64,000 nt of DNA from Bretschneidera sinensis (lineage: Eukaryota > Streptophyta > Magnoliopsida > Brassicales > Akaniaceae). The translations under genes and the position numbers were made by a program. Below are positions 1 through 11,900 of the stretch, piece after piece. The notes under the pieces were generated by a model that searched no databases, was not told the DNA's origin, and saw nothing but the letters and a program-made list of their open reading frames with translations. Every line of letters starts with the position of its first letter. The stretch's first letter is position 1. The stretch covers positions 54,051,084 through 54,115,083 of the forward strand of contig CM043705.1 in the NCBI GenBank assembly GCA_023935145.1, given 5' to 3'.

Positions 1-855
1 TATGAGGAAGCATGTCATATAGTTAGGGGAGATCCTAACTATGTCTTTAGACCCACCACTTTCCATCGGTGCAGTGACATGCCCCTTGACTCAAAATTGT
101 TTAACCTCATAGTGAGCTGGACCATTCACCATAGACTTGGGAGTCGGGGTTACATATCAAAAACTGGGAGTCGGGGTTACATGTCAAAAATTGACATTTG
201 TGCTGATTTGGTGTCTCAAAATTGGACATCATTACAATATCTACCCCCTACTGCTGGCCAACATGTTTAATGGCAAGGCACATGACTCGGGTTGCCTCCT
301 CTATGGTACGCTCATCACCTTGATACTACATCATTTCAAAGTTCCCCTGCCTGCCTTCGAAGCCCAAGACATCAGCCCCAAAGACATCATCAATGTCTCT
401 TCACTAAAAAAGATGGGGTGCACAATACAGAACAACATGGTTCACTCCAAGGCCGAGAAGAATATTCCTATTGGGGATGACGATGACAGCGATAAGAACG
501 ATGGTGTGCCAGATGATGCAGCTCATCCCACAGCCATAAACACTGATAAGTCTGTAGCTAGTAAACAACATGTTGGGCATGGTAGCTCGGCTGCTGGTCA
601 GGCTGGACACAATGATCTCTTACAAGCCATTGCAAGCCTCCAGATGTCCATGTAATCCGGATTCCAGAGCTTGAGCTCTTCAGTAGACCAGAGCTTTCAG
701 TTGGTGTGGACAGACATAGATCTTATGCGTCACGACATCAGCACCCTCCGAGATGATTTTGAGTTACTCTGAGAGCACTCAAAAAGCTTTTTGGCTGAGG
801 TTCGGGATTTTCTCTGAGACATCTCTGACTCTCCAGACCACTGAGTCCTTGATCC
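1..855 (+). pseudogene. Sirevirus-like extra 3' ORF remnant (putative plant transposon protein domain)
   Basis: From base 4 the plus strand reads a protein nearly identical in layout to the minus-strand ORF at 34162-32875: an E-E-A-C-x-I-V-R-G stretch, then F-R-P-T-T-F-H, then S-K-L-F-N-L-I-V. The frame runs to about 270, shifts, and continues at 137-655 through a D/S-rich tail, with coiled-coil-like sequence beyond interrupted by stops. This matches the domain annotated in plants as 'putative plant transposon protein', which occurs downstream of pol in some copia elements. Here it lies just upstream of a polypurine tract and LTR, so it is the 3' ORF of a retroelement entering from the left edge. 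A 27 bp direct tandem duplication at 139-192 adds nine in-frame codons that the 33.5 kb copy lacks. Frameshifts and stops make it a pseudogene. The domain name is from memory of the family; the homology between the two copies is seen directly. Confidence 0.75.
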
Positions 856-1473
856 TTGTTATTTATCTTCTTTTTTTTTTTTGTATGCTTCATGGATAGT
901 TTGCAAGAACATTTCTTTTCATTTTCTTTTTCATATATTCATGTTATTTCTTTGTTTGTATCAGATTTTCCCGGACAACTTCCTTAAGCTTTGTTATGTA
1001 TTAATCTTTGTATATGCATGCTTACTTTTCATTTATATAGCTCATCTTTATGCTTTGCTTGTTTCAAGCTTCTATGCAAATTTCTGATACTTCTTGGGAG
1101 GTCCTACCAACTCCAGTTTCTCCTCAGTTTTTTCACACAAGTTTGTTTATGCCTTATCTTATTGTTTATGGTGTTTGAATTACTTATTTTTTTAATTTTA
1201 TCCTCCCTTTTCTATTGTTGTCAAAACAGGAGAGAAAAAGAGATATAATGCATAGTTTTAGGGGGACATTGCTACGAACATGTTAAAATGCTTAACACAT
1301 ACTTGCATTTACTATTATTGCTTGGTTGGATTGTCATTGAATGCTTGCAGGTTGGTTTTTATCATAAAAACAAAGGGAACTCTATCCAATTTTCCTTAAA
1401 AACCCAACACTTAGTTTTTAAAACTGTTTTTTTTTTCTCTCTATGGTTTTGTCATCATAAAAAAAGGGGAGAT
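856..1473 (+). other. Non-coding 3' region of the copia element with polypurine tracts
   Basis: This stretch lies between the 3' ORF remnant and the LTR and is T-rich with no convincing coding frame. It contains a purine-rich stretch near 1225-1245 (gagagaaaaagagata) and a canonical polypurine tract directly before the LTR (aaaaaaaggggagat, 1459-1473). More than one polypurine-like tract before the 3' LTR is a reported Sirevirus trait and fits the element's other features. The short open frames here are shadows. Confidence 0.6.
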
Positions 1474-2644
1474 TGTTGACCCGTATTTGATTTTAGTAAT
1501 GAAAAAACACTACTTAAATTACACTAACAGTTTTATCTAAGTGTTTAAGTGGCAAAAGCATTCAATACAAAAACAAGACGCAAGAATACAATGCGTTCAA
1601 ATACCAAAAGAAGACAAAAGATCTAGAATAGGCTTTAAATTAATTGAATCACATTGTAAATCTCTAATTTCAGTTACCTAGTTTAAACTATGGCTCATTT
1701 TGTAAAAGGCTTTAACAAAAATAATCCGAAAAATGTCTTTAGTCAAAAAACTGTTTTTAAACATAAAAACTAGGTTTTAGGATAACCCAGTCGACTAGGT
1801 CTCTGAACCAATCGATTGGTAAAAGGGATAGTAAGTTCTTAATCGACCGGTAATAGAACCCAATCGACTGGTAACATGAACCAATCGACTGGTCCTATGA
1901 CCTAGTCGACTGGTACTTGTCCTAAACCTAAAAGTAAACTTTTTTCACTTGACCCAGTTGACTGGTACAAGGACCTAATCGACTGGTAATTTGAAAATAT
2001 GACCGTTTGAGATGCGGGACTTGAGCATTTAATACTCCAAACCTACCAAATCAGTGTCTAACGGCCATATAAGACCAAGGCTATAAAACTCCCCATCAAT
2101 GAGCATTTAAACAATAAGAAAGAACACTCTATTTGATTTATAGTTCATTAATACTCTCAAAAGCCTTGAAAAATTTATTGTGAGTCATTCTTTAAGCTTG
2201 TTCTTGAAAGAAAGATAATCTTCATCTTGTAAAGCAGTCATTGCTATCTCTCTTCCTTTCTTTTACATTTAATACCATTCATTGTATAGAGAAAGAGTTG
2301 GTGTAACTCTTAGAGTGTTTAGGATTAAACACTTCTTTATAACTTCCTTATGGAAGAGAGTACTTGTAAGGTTTGTGCAACACCCATGAAGTTACTCGAC
2401 TACATTTAGTGGATTACTTCAAGGAGGTTACTTGAAGAGAATGGACGTAAGGTCGAAAAGATTCTGATATTGCCGAACCACTATAAATGGAGTTTGCATA
2501 CTTTCTTCCTTTCTCTTTTAATTTCAAGCATCTTATTTGTTGTGTGTCTTGCTTGATTAAATTGTTAAAAACTTGTGTGTTAATTATCAAAAAAAATTTA
2601 AAACCTAATTCATCCCCCCTCTTGGGTTTGCAGCTCAGTTTACA
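1474..2644 (+). mobile_element. 3' LTR of a Sirevirus-like copia element (1171 bp)
   Basis: The LTR starts TGTTGACC directly after the polypurine tract and ends CAGTTTACA. It aligns along its length with the two LTRs at 31019-32171 and 48417-49674, which lie in opposite orientation. Shared landmarks are the opening TGTTGACC..ATTTGATTTTA block, the array of GTCGAC-centred palindromes, and the end block with CTCTTGGGTTTG. It abuts the integrase of an older minus-strand copia at 2645, so this element inserted into that one. The matching left end and target duplication lie outside the window. Confidence 0.85.
1785..1988 (+). repeat. Palindromic motif array (AGTCGACT core) in the LTR
   Basis: Eight or so copies of a motif with consensus CCAGTCGACTGG occur in about 200 bp, some with one or two transitions (aatcgactggt, agttgactggt). 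The core AGTCGACT is self-complementary. The array lies in the first third of the LTR, where U3 promoter sequences are expected. Repeated motifs with a palindromic core in U3 are a described Sirevirus feature. A protein-binding role is inference. Confidence 0.75.
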
Positions 2645-4167
2645 ATAATAAAATAGAGGGCCTCACTAAGAGATCTATCTTTTGTATAACAGACATCAGT
2701 AGGAACCAAATCCAAAAAAAAAGTATATCTAGAAGGGGTAGTTTTAAGAAATGAAATCATTCTTTGTTTTCCAGCTAAGAAATGAACACAAATTTTCAGA
2801 GACATGCTTTTCATGGAAGGTAATGTTTGCTTTCTGGATAGGATCTAGAGCCATTTCACAATCATGTGACTGAGACATTTTTGCCATAACTCAATGGACT
2901 CATCTTCAACTGCATTCACCTGGTTTTAAGATGGCTTAGCTTACAATCTGTAAAAGCAATCAATCTTATTTCCTCTTTAAAGAATCAATGAGCCTCTAGA
3001 GAGCTTCCATACTCCACCTTTGAAGTTAATTTCATAACCATCATCATCAAGTTGAGTAGTAGAGATTAGATTAAGACGAATATCAGGAACATGTTTAGCA
3101 TCTTTCAAAAGCAATCTGCATATAGTGTTGGTTTCCAACCAAATATCTCTCACATCAATAACTTTACACAACGCACCATTGGCTGTCTTAATAGAGCCAA
3201 AATCACCAATAACATAGATTGAAAATAAATCTCTGTGAATAGTAATATGAGATGTAGCACCTGTGTCAACTACCCAAGTGGGGTCACCACACGTGAGATT
3301 AACATAAGCATCATCACAGACAACAATAACATCAGCATCAGATGCAACTGCAGCTATACCACTATCATCTTTCTTTTCTTCATTTTTTTTCCTTATTCTG
3401 CTTTCTCTTCATTTCCCTACACTCGGGCCTAATATGACCAGGTTTGTTGCAATAATGACATATAACTTCTTTTCTAGTCTTTGATCTACATCTAGGCTTA
3501 TCGCTTGATTTTGCACGATTATAAAGAGGTTCCCTGCTCCTTTCTTCAGGCTTTTTCATTAAAAATATTATCTTTAACAAGTGCCAATGTTAACATTCCA
3601 TCATTAGTAGAATTACTAACTTATACCACTAATGTATCCCAACTATCTAGCAATAAACTCAACAATAACAAGGCCTATAACTCATCATCAAACACAAGCT
3701 TCAAGATTGTCAACTGATTCAATAAACTCTTAAACTCATTCAAGTTCTCTGCAACTGAGTGACCATCTTTGTATGTTAGATTTAAAGTTTCTTGATGATA
3801 ACAACCTTATTCTAAGCGGACTTTCTTTCATACATAGATTCCAGCTTCTTCCAGAGTGTGATTGCATTAGTCTTAGTGGCTAGATGATGAAATACACTCT
3901 GATCATTCCATTGTCGAATCACACTGACGACTTTCCTCTGCAAAAGCTTCCAATCTTCATCAGTTTTGTTAGTCGGTTTAGTTCTATCACCTTTAATAGG
4001 GCCATGCATATCCCTACAATATAATAAATCCAACATTTTAGGCTTCCAAATTGAGTAATTAGTGGTAGTGAGTTTAATCATGGACATAAACCAAAACAAG
4101 AATTCTCCTCCATTTTAATTCACACAAGAATTCACAACCCAATCAATCAAAAGCTATGATACCACTT
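2645..4167 (-). pseudogene. Truncated Ty1/copia gag-pol remnant (element B)
   Basis: On the minus strand, from the primer site downward, I read a gag N-terminus (4099-3812, N-Y-S-I-W-K-P-K-M), a zinc knuckle of the form CHYCNKPGHIRPEC (about 3480-3440), an aspartic protease core (W-V-V-D-T-G-A-T-S-H around 3280), the pre-integrase segment (3171-2977) with a degenerate L-W-Q-K-C-L-S-H-M, and the start of integrase ending at 2645. The primer binding site TGGTATCATAGCTT lies at about 4152-4165, next to the LTR. The frame is broken by several frameshifts and stops. The remainder of pol was separated by insertion of the Sirevirus-like element ending at 2644 and lies outside the window. Confidence 0.8.
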
Positions 4168-4787
4168 TGTTGGGAAACAAATAACTATTTTCCCTCTTTG
4201 TGTGAATAAAATAGGCACAATAATAATACCAAATAACCACAATAGAAAAATAATAATCAAACCACTAAAATCAAAACACCGAAATTTTAGGTGGAAAACC
4301 CCCTCAATGTGAAGGGGCAAAACCATGGGACCGAGTCTAGACAAAAATCTCTACTATAAAATAATGGGAATACAAAGTTTCTTCCTCAGATCAACTAGAG
4401 AATCAATAAATAATTTATCATCATCCAAAAGGTGGGTTTCAACAATAATCTATCAAACAAAAATTAAATTGATCTCACTGAAACAAGCTGTAACAGAAGC
4501 ATGTGAATAAACTGAATTCATCAACTTGAAGTCTTCATCACATAGAATCAATACCCAAAATCTGATCTCAAAATGTGATGAAATCGGCCTTCAAATCAGA
4601 TCAAAACAATAAAGAAAACCCATGAAAATATTACTCCCAAGAATTATTTCGACGGCTCTGTAAAACAAAGAAAATTCATGTAGCAAAGAAGAGAAAAATT
4701 TTCTCTTTATATATTGTAACTCCTAAGGCCACGTAAGCATATTAAAAATTATTGGCGGTCCCACATAAGGAGAAAACTGTCCCAACA
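4168..4787 (-). mobile_element. 5' LTR of copia element B (620 bp)
   Basis: The ends are perfect short inverted repeats, TGTTGGGA and TCCCAACA. The LTR is followed on the element side by the tRNA-iMet-type primer site and gag of element B, so it is the 5' LTR in minus orientation. It splits the left part of the duplicated segment (compare 22980). A target duplication (tatgc, 4788-4792) can be proposed on this side only. Confidence 0.8.
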
Positions 4788-5849
4788 TATGCAACACGTA
4801 TAGAGAGTTTGTGAAAGGTATCAATGGTAATATTCTTGTGAGTGACTCAATGATTTGTGTTAATGCATTGAATTGCGATGGACCTTATTTAGCATATTAT
4901 GGTGGATTAATAGATGTGGCGGCTCTAATTTGGTTTTGTTCAGTTTTTCTTTTTCATTTTCAGTTTTGTATTAGCCTTAATTTGATTTTTTTTTAATTTC
5001 TAAATTGATTTTGTTTCAATCGTCAAGTTTTTAATCTTGGTTTTTTCATAATGCGACACGTGTCCTTTCCTTTACCAATTTAAGCGGAAACCTTACATTT
5101 TTATAATTTTCAAAATTTAAAGTTTAAATTGCTACTATCAAAACATCGGGATTCGAAGTGCGAGAACCTTCAATTTTTTAAACCAAAGTGCTTTTAAGCT
5201 TAAATTTAATTATATAATAATTTATTATTTCTGAAAGGTTTGTTTATAAAAAGTAATAAATTTAAATAATTAGATATTTAAATTAAAAAGAATGGATCTT
5301 TCGTAGATATCATGTTGATTATTTTAAAAAAAGGCCTTTAAGTAGGTGAAGATTTGAGTTCCAGTGACTGAGGAGTTTATTAATGTTTGTCAAAATTTGC
5401 AAGAAGAGATATAATATCAATCGATGAGGGCCTCAAGTCGAACTATTAGATATCGCAAGGGAAATGTCGAAAAGTTTTTAATAATGTTAAGCATGTGGCT
5501 CCATGCAATAAAGAATGTTTGGAATGATTTCTTACGTGATGCCACATGTATCCCATGCACATTGACCCTTTGACTATCCACTAAGGCCCGGACAGGTGGA
5601 CCTATAACTGCCTCTCAACCATCAAGATGAAGCCACATGGCTCTAATGAATGGAAAGCTCGAGGATGGACTGGGGGTTGCCACAATTGTCCATAGGACAC
5701 GCTGAACCCCAATTGAGCACCAATCATCCCAAGTTGAATGAATTGTGATTTGTTCATATAAAAAGAAAAGAACACTCATCCCAGTTGTCTTTATTCTCAC
5801 TTTTCTTCTCTATCAAACAATAAAAAGTGTTCTCCTCTCTTCTTCTTTT

Positions 5850-5871
5850 TCCTCTCTCTCTCTCTCTCTCA
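5850..5871 (+). repeat. CT microsatellite
   Basis: A run of CT dinucleotides within copy 1 of the duplicated segment. At the corresponding place in copy 2 (about 57500) the run is much shorter. Confidence 0.9.
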
Positions 5872-6839
5872 ATGTGACTAATATCATCAATCACATAGTC
5901 AACAGAAGGGTTATCAATTTTCACATGGGCAATAACAACTCTTGGAATATCTGCAAGAGGTAACGGACCCACACAAGCATCATTCCATAAAATAAAAAAA
6001 AAGAAGCAATTTTTCATCCCTAATTTTCCATCTTAAACCTTTCTGAAGGCATAGGACTGCTTTAAGAATACTCTTCCAAATTAGGAATAAAGCTAACTTA
6101 GGTGCCACTGAAAGAATACAATCAAACTTTAGATGTTTTTAACCAAGTGCATCCACCCAGGTAGAACTATATTTCGTAAGAATATACCAGGCTAACTTAG
6201 CAAGTCGAGTCACATTAGCTTCCCTTGTTCTTCTAATATACCAAACCCTCCATCATGTCTCGGCTAACAAATTGATTTCCAATTTACCAAGTGAATTTTT
6301 CAAGAATCATAGTGTCCTATAGATGAGAATTTGATACTCAATCAACAACTACCTGACTACAATAGCAGTAATAAAGAGAAAAAAGCATAATAACTTTAAC
6401 ATAATTCGGTGCACCTCTTCCTTATGTCCACAAGCCAATTATTATTTCACTCTTTCCAACATTTGGATTAAGGAAATATGGTAAAACTTCTTACAACTTT
6501 ACAGATTTTTTTTAATAAAAATCGTGTGAAAACTCTTTCAATCTCACAACTCAAACCGTAATACATCTAATGCTCACTCAACCCTAAAATTCTCGTAAAA
6601 CCATATTTTACAAGTTATACCGATGATTTGGTATGCTACCCTACTATCTATCTCTCTTTATATTCATATTTATAGGCAATGTTTGGGGTCAAATTTAATC
6701 AAGCTTAAATCAACTTGCATAAATCTGCTCAAGACAATTTTTTCTTTAGAAAGATTTAAACAAACTGATTTAAGCCTGCTTAAATCTACCACAAACATCA
6801 TTATAACCTTCAAAAGCTTGCTTTCAAGACACCATCAAA

Positions 6840-7068
6840 AGTTTACTTAGTGAGTTGGCTTGTTAATTTAACACATCACTATAAGCTTACTTAGTAAGCT
6901 GGCTTCTTCAACATGCCAACATAGACTTACCTAGTAAGCTGGTGTTTGTTTGAACTTATTAGTAGGTTGGCTTCTTCAACATGATAAAATAGACTTACCT
7001 AGTAAGGTGGTGTTTATTTGCACTTAATGGTGCCACATCTGAATCGGTCAGATGTGGTGCTATTAAGT
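6840..7068 (+). repeat. Tandem ~70 bp units and an adjacent hairpin
   Basis: A unit containing tagtaagctggcttcttcaa and cttacctagtaaggtggtg is repeated about twice here but occurs once at the matching site in copy 2 (58440-58510), so unit number changed after duplication. It is followed by a hairpin at about 7023-7067, where arms reading gtgccacatctga and tcagatgtggtgc flank a five-base loop (atcgg). The hairpin is also present, less perfectly, at 58511-58556. It resembles the core of a small hAT-type or foldback MITE, but termini are not clear. Confidence 0.6.
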
Positions 7069-7259
7069 TAATTTATTTTTCAATTCTTATTGGCACTCAA
7101 TGAGTCTAACCGAATCAGATCTAAAATTGAATCTTAATGGTATTTTAGACAAAAATACCCTCACCATATTATCATAATATCACAAATACGCTCTGCCATA
7201 ATTTTATATCTCTTCTCATCACCAAATCAATCTCTTCTTTTTCTTTCTAAACCCTCCAC

Positions 7260-7585
7260 CGACAACTCCACCACCTGTATCTCCCCCACCGACGACTCCA
7301 CCTCCCGTATCTCCCCCACCGATAACTCAACCTCCTATAGTGCCTTCACCGATTTAAGTCCCATCACTTGTTTCGAAGAAGAAGAAGGTCAAGACTGTGG
7401 CGCTATCGCCCTTCGCTTCTAGCCCGCTAGCTCCCCCCACTGAGGCTCTTGAGCCCAGCCTTCTATTGATCTCCCATGGTCTGTCAAGCCAAACTGATCA
7501 GGCTCCTAAATCTTTTTCTTTCAAATCATCGAAGCCTTTGCATTTATGGATACTAATGTGCTTACGTTTAATAATTTCAAATTAA
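7260..7585 (+). pseudogene. Proline-rich coding remnant (unidentified)
   Basis: The plus strand reads several P-T-T-P-P-P-V-S-P-P units, a stop, then a frame with K-K-K-K-V-K and further S/P-rich sequence ending at 7585. The same arrangement, with different stops, occurs at 58740-59050. Conserved reading between two copies suggests descent from a proline-rich or extensin-like coding sequence. No intact start-to-stop gene is visible and I cannot name the source. Confidence 0.35.
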
Positions 7586-8562
7586 CATGTTTGGGGTTTC
7601 TTATTTTGAAATTGAAATTAGGTGCTAATATAAAAAATGCAATTGAGAATATGTGTGTGATGAAATATGCAAACTTTGTTCAGATCAGAAACTGACTCTT
7701 ATTTGCAATAAGTAGTCATGTTCTTAATAGCAGAAAATACACATATTCAGATGTTTCAATCAGTTAAGTTATCAAACAATCTAAATATTTAACCAGTCAG
7801 CATTCAAACATGGCCTCTTATTGGTACAACACTATTCAAATGCTCATTAATTCAATAATCAACACTTATCACTTAAAAAAAGACAAAAGCCACCTAAGTT
7901 AACTTACACATACATTAAGCCCAAAGGTTTACCAAATAAGCTAACTTACTTAGCACACAAATGAGCCATGGATCAGCCAACACCAATCGAGTTGTCAAAC
8001 CCTCACCATCTTCAGGATTAGATTTGTTCACAGACAGAACTTTAAGGTTTGATTTGTCACGAAAAAATCTTCAAGATTAAAAATGAAGTCCTCCAACCCA
8101 CCGGGTGAATTATGTAATTAAGTCTTAATTTTATAATATGTAGTTATGTACACACATCTTCTTTCTGATTCTTATTACTCAAAGATTAACTTCATGCATC
8201 AAAATATGCTAAATGAATGGAAAACTATTTTAATTAGAAATAAAGATCATCTAAAAAACTAAAAAGAAATGAAGACAGAGGGAGCTTAGTAGCATACTTT
8301 CATATCATTTGTACATATATCACCATTAAAATTATCATTGTATGAAGTTGATCTCTATTAGTATCATCATAGATCTAACATGTAAATATGAGATAGACAT
8401 GTAGCCATGGACAACTTGCCGATAAATATCTCTGCTAGAGATCGATATGTATACTTGTTGGTAAACAGAAGTTGAATCTCAGGTAATAAAAAATAAAACA
8501 ATTAAGTTTAAAGATTATTAATTATGTAAGCACATAAAATTTATGGATGATGAAATTCAAAG

Positions 8563-9171
8563 TATAAAATTACACAATTTAAGATCAAGTTGGGCATTAT
8601 TGTTTCATGAACTTTGGATTAATTACATTTATGATACTAAACTACAAATTTAACATCATAAGTACTTCAATTTTCAATTAGTTGTAGTGTTATCATCAAT
8701 TTAATGCCTATTTTTTTTACGGTTGAATGCACAAAAACAAGGTTCCAATAAAATCTAAGAGTCATTTGGTGCTCATTAGACAATTTTTTCACTCGCGTGC
8801 TATTATTGATTCTGTGGTTTTTTTTTTAAATATTTTAACGTAAAAATATTTTTAATATTCAAAAAACGTATTTGTCCTCGATCATGATATATCACATTCA
8901 TCTTTATATATGTACAAAAAGTAATGATCAAATTTCTTGTACTAGTAAGTTTTTGAGACAATTTCTTTGATGAATAAGACTTAAAATAGTTACATTAATA
9001 CCAAATGAAAGTTTGAGGACCTCTGAAACTAAATTTGTAGTTTAGAAACCTAAGTGATAAGGATCAGTAGTCTAAGAATTTTCGGTGTAATTTTTCCTTT
9101 ATTTTTCAGTAGAATAATTATTCTAACCTATACTCCCTTCCACACAGCATCAACTCTTTTTAACTACATTA
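8563..9171. other. AT-rich intergenic DNA, nothing recognised
   Basis: No open frame of note, no repeat structure and no retroelement domain was seen between the end of the duplicated segment and the tandem duplication at 9172. Confidence 0.6.
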
Positions 9172-9395
9172 ATTGTTGGTTTGGGGATTCGATTCCAAAA
9201 CCTTAAAGTATGCAATTATTCTTAGCTTAAAGTAATAAATAATAAGCTAATAATTGCTTATTTAAGTTGGGCATAAGCTAATTGCTGGTTTGGGAATTCT
9301 ATCCTAAGACCTTATAGCATCCAATTATTCTTGACTTGAAGTAATAAACAATAAGATAATTAATAAGTTCTGATTTAAGTTGGCAGAAGTTAGCA
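9172..9395 (+). repeat. Tandem duplication, ~110 bp unit
   Basis: Two diverged copies begin with ttgttggtttggggattc (9172) and ttgctggtttgggaattc (9281). Each then contains caattattctt and agtaataaa blocks in the same order. Confidence 0.75.
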
Positions 9396-9405
9396 TCAAT
9401 ATTTT

Positions 9406-9588
9406 ATGTCATGTTCCAAAGTAAGAACCAAAAAATGTTTTGGCATTTCATTAACACTAGTTCTAATCCTAACCCTTTATATAAATCATGCATTAGCTCA
9501 AGTTACTCCAAATGTAAGCCTATTCTTCCAAACCCAACAACTTAGTGATGTGCCATACACATTTCTTTCAAAGGTATATAAGATTTAA
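9406..9588 (+). CDS. Small ORF with predicted signal peptide (unidentified)
   Basis: The 60-codon frame has a basic N-terminus (K-V-R-T-K-K), a hydrophobic core rich in L, I and T (residues about 13-26), and an A-L-A-Q site near residue 31 typical of signal-peptidase cleavage, followed by a polar mature part. An exon-intron-like junction (AAG|GTATAT) occurs just before the stop, so it could be a first exon, but no plausible second exon was found downstream. It is not part of the duplicated segment. I do not recognise the family. It may be a small secreted protein, an orphan first exon or a chance frame. Confidence 0.25.
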   Translation: MSCSKVRTKKCFGISLTLVLILTLYINHALAQVTPNVSLFFQTQQLSDVPYTFLSKVYKI

Positions 9589-9828
9589 AATGAGTTATGG
9601 GAAGAAATCACATAAAGATTGATGGTTTTCATTATATAATGGAATAGAAAAAAAGAGATCTTGTTACTCATGGTTATGGAATCTTATTCTTCATGAATAT
9701 GGTTATGTGGTGACATAAGCTTACAATACTTTTTTGTACTGCTTCAATTCTAATGGATCATTGCAATATCTCTTATGACTCAGACATCCCCTTTTTCTGC
9801 CTACTTTTGAGTAGAAATGCACATGTGC

Positions 9829-10103
9829 GGGGTTCTGGTTCTCTTAATTTTGAGAGGAAATTTTATACTTAAGTTAGGCTTATCTTAACCCTTCAATTTT
9901 TTTTTGGATAGACAAGATTTTGCCACCAAATAATAACAATATCATATCATCTTTTAAAAATCCAATAAAATGTATTGTTGACATGGTATTATTTTTATTT
10001 AGTGGCAAAATCCTATCCATCCAAAAACAATTGAGGGGTTAAGATGAGCTTAACTTGATTCTAAAGTTCCCTCTCAAAATTGAGAGAACCAAAACAACAC
10101 CTA
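9829..10103. mobile_element. Foldback / MITE-like element (275 bp)
   Basis: Two arms of roughly 120 bp are inverted copies of each other. The left arm starts gggttctggttctcttaatt and includes cttaacccttcaatt and attttgccacc. The right arm is its reverse complement, ending aattgagagaaccaaaacaac. Only about 35 bp separates the arms, so the whole unit could fold into one hairpin. No coding capacity and no clear target duplication. Confidence 0.75.
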
Positions 10104-10419
10104 CTTAGCCTTTTAGTTACAATATTACCTCACTCCATCGGGGTCCTATTATCAGATCCTTCAAAATGTTATTGCTTTGTATTTAAAAATGAAAATTTTG
10201 GTAAAAAATAATAAAATAGTTCAAGCAAAAAACTCAATACTCTTGCAATCGAAAATGTGAACTTCATATTAGTCTAAAGAATGGCCTACTGGATTTTGAG
10301 TTATTCCTAAAGCTTCTAAGGTCTCAATTAAATCCAACTTAATTCACCAAAACTTAAGTTTTTAACTCTAAAAACTTTAAATTTTGGTGATCTAAGCTTA
10401 ATTTAATCAAGTATCCTAA

Positions 10420-11106
10420 CAATGACTAAATATTAAATATATAAAGCCACAAAAGATACTGATGTTTGGGAAAATTCTCCGTCCAATAGCTTAATGACAC
10501 ATGGTACCTTTCAAGGGCAAACGAGTAATTTCGTAAGAAGGACAAATGATTAATCAGAAAATGACACATGGAAAAAGGAATAACAGTACTTTCACACCAG
10601 AACCCTAATTCTATTACAACACTCCAACCCATAGATAGGCACAACTTTATCTCTAAACAAGTCCTAATCCTGTCAGGATAACTCAAAATTTAAATAAAGA
10701 TCAATCTTATCAACAATTACATTCTTATCGGGATTCCATCTCCAATGCTATATAAGGGGATTCTCAACATCAAAAGGTACACATAGAAAAACACTATCTA
10801 TACTATCTAAAAGTCCAATAATTTAAGTCCTATACTAACTTAGGCATCGAAGAGTTTCCCCAGAGACACAACCCCCCCAGTTCTCTAGCGACTCCTTAGG
10901 GTTTCTTTGGTCAATGTGTGTGCAGGTTCAGCTTCTTGGTCGTTCGAATTCCTAGTAGATTTTCGGCATCAACAGATTCTATGTGTGCGCAAGTTTCGCT
11001 CCCAGCCATTCGAATTCTTGGTAGATTTTCGGCATCAACAAATTCATGTGTGCATAAGTTTTGCTTCCCAATCTTTTGAATTCATGGTAGATTTTAGGCA
11101 TCAACA
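10420..11106 (+). mobile_element. Probable 5' LTR of a non-autonomous gypsy (Tat-like) element
   Basis: The right end is supported by the terminal CAACA at 11102-11106, followed after two bases by ttgacactgtccgtaggaac (11109-11128). That is a decayed form of the 'TTGGCGCCGTCTGTGGGAAC' primer-site region familiar from plant Tat/Ogre-type gypsy LTR junctions. A TATA-like box (ctatataagg) lies near 10748-10757 and a leader-like stretch with aacccccccagttctct follows. The left boundary is a guess. The last 180 bp holds three tandem ~62 bp units, each ending gattttcggcatcaacaga or a variant. Confidence 0.45.
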
Positions 11107-11707
11107 GATTGACACTGTCCGTAGGAACGACAAATTTTTTTTCCTATAGATGTTACAGATAAGCCACCGATTCATAATTACAACAACATAAGATCTCGTC
11201 AAATCTAATAAAAATCCTTGCACAACATCGAAAGTTCATCGGACAATGGGATCTTGACCGTCATGATCTATCAAAATTCGGCCATCAATAGTAAAATCTA
11301 GCCACACAAACAGATTCATCGGCCTCCGATCTACATGTCTTCAAAGCTTCACAGTGATTGAACATCGAAAAGACTTCCATTAGAGTCGTTAAAGTTCGAC
11401 GCGAAACGGGATATTACAATCACATATGTCAAAATCAAGCCATTGAAATTCAAATCAAGCCACACCAACAGATTCATCGGCCTTCAATCTATATGTTTTC
11501 AAAGTTTCACTAAGATCGGATGTCTGAAAGTCATCAATCTAAATCACTAAAATTCGTGAGAAAAACAAAAATTTTATCCATCGATTTACAAAAAATCCTG
11601 CGATCGGGAAATGAAAGGTTAAAGATGTTGATGTCATCATTGATATCAGCAAGTGACATTAGCAGTTGACATCATTATGATGTCAGTGCCACATCACCAA
11701 GTTAAGA

Positions 11708-11900
11708 AAATTATATTTCGACCCCTAAACTTTTTAAAGTTACATTTCAGTTCCTAAACTTTATAAAATTTACATTTCAATCCTTACACTTTTCTAAAAT
11801 TATATTTCAATCTTTAAACTTTTTGATAATTACATTTTAGCCCCTATACTTTTTTAGAAATTATATTCCAACCCTTAGTCTTTTTAAAAATTACACTCAA
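11708..11900 (+). repeat. ~35 bp minisatellite (five to six units)
   Basis: Each unit has the form aattacatttcaatccctaa followed by acttttt, with substitutions between units. Confidence 0.8.

Larger units (their letters stand above)
4788..8562 (+). repeat. Duplicated segment, copy 1
   Basis: This block matches, in the same orientation, 22980-23274, 28572-29064, 56031-56274 and 57494-60055, which together form copy 2. Landmarks shared in order are the ICVNALN-coding stretch (4858), the actaaggcccggacagg block (5579), the CT tract (5850), the tandem units at 6840-7020, the proline-rich stretch (7260-7585) and the ttatggatga end (about 8550). Copy 1 lacks the three insertions of copy 2 and so acts as the empty-site reference. 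At 4811-4935 and 23000-23120 a stretch reading N-x-D-G-P-x-L-A-x-Y-G-G-L-I weakly resembles the RNase H domain at the end of plant LINEs. Otherwise I recognise no gene. It may be a segmental duplication or two copies of an undescribed repeat. Confidence 0.75.

Noticed and set aside
8563..10400. Possible extra exons for the small ORF at 9406
   Set aside because: No downstream segment with a good acceptor and protein-like frame was found before the next repeat.
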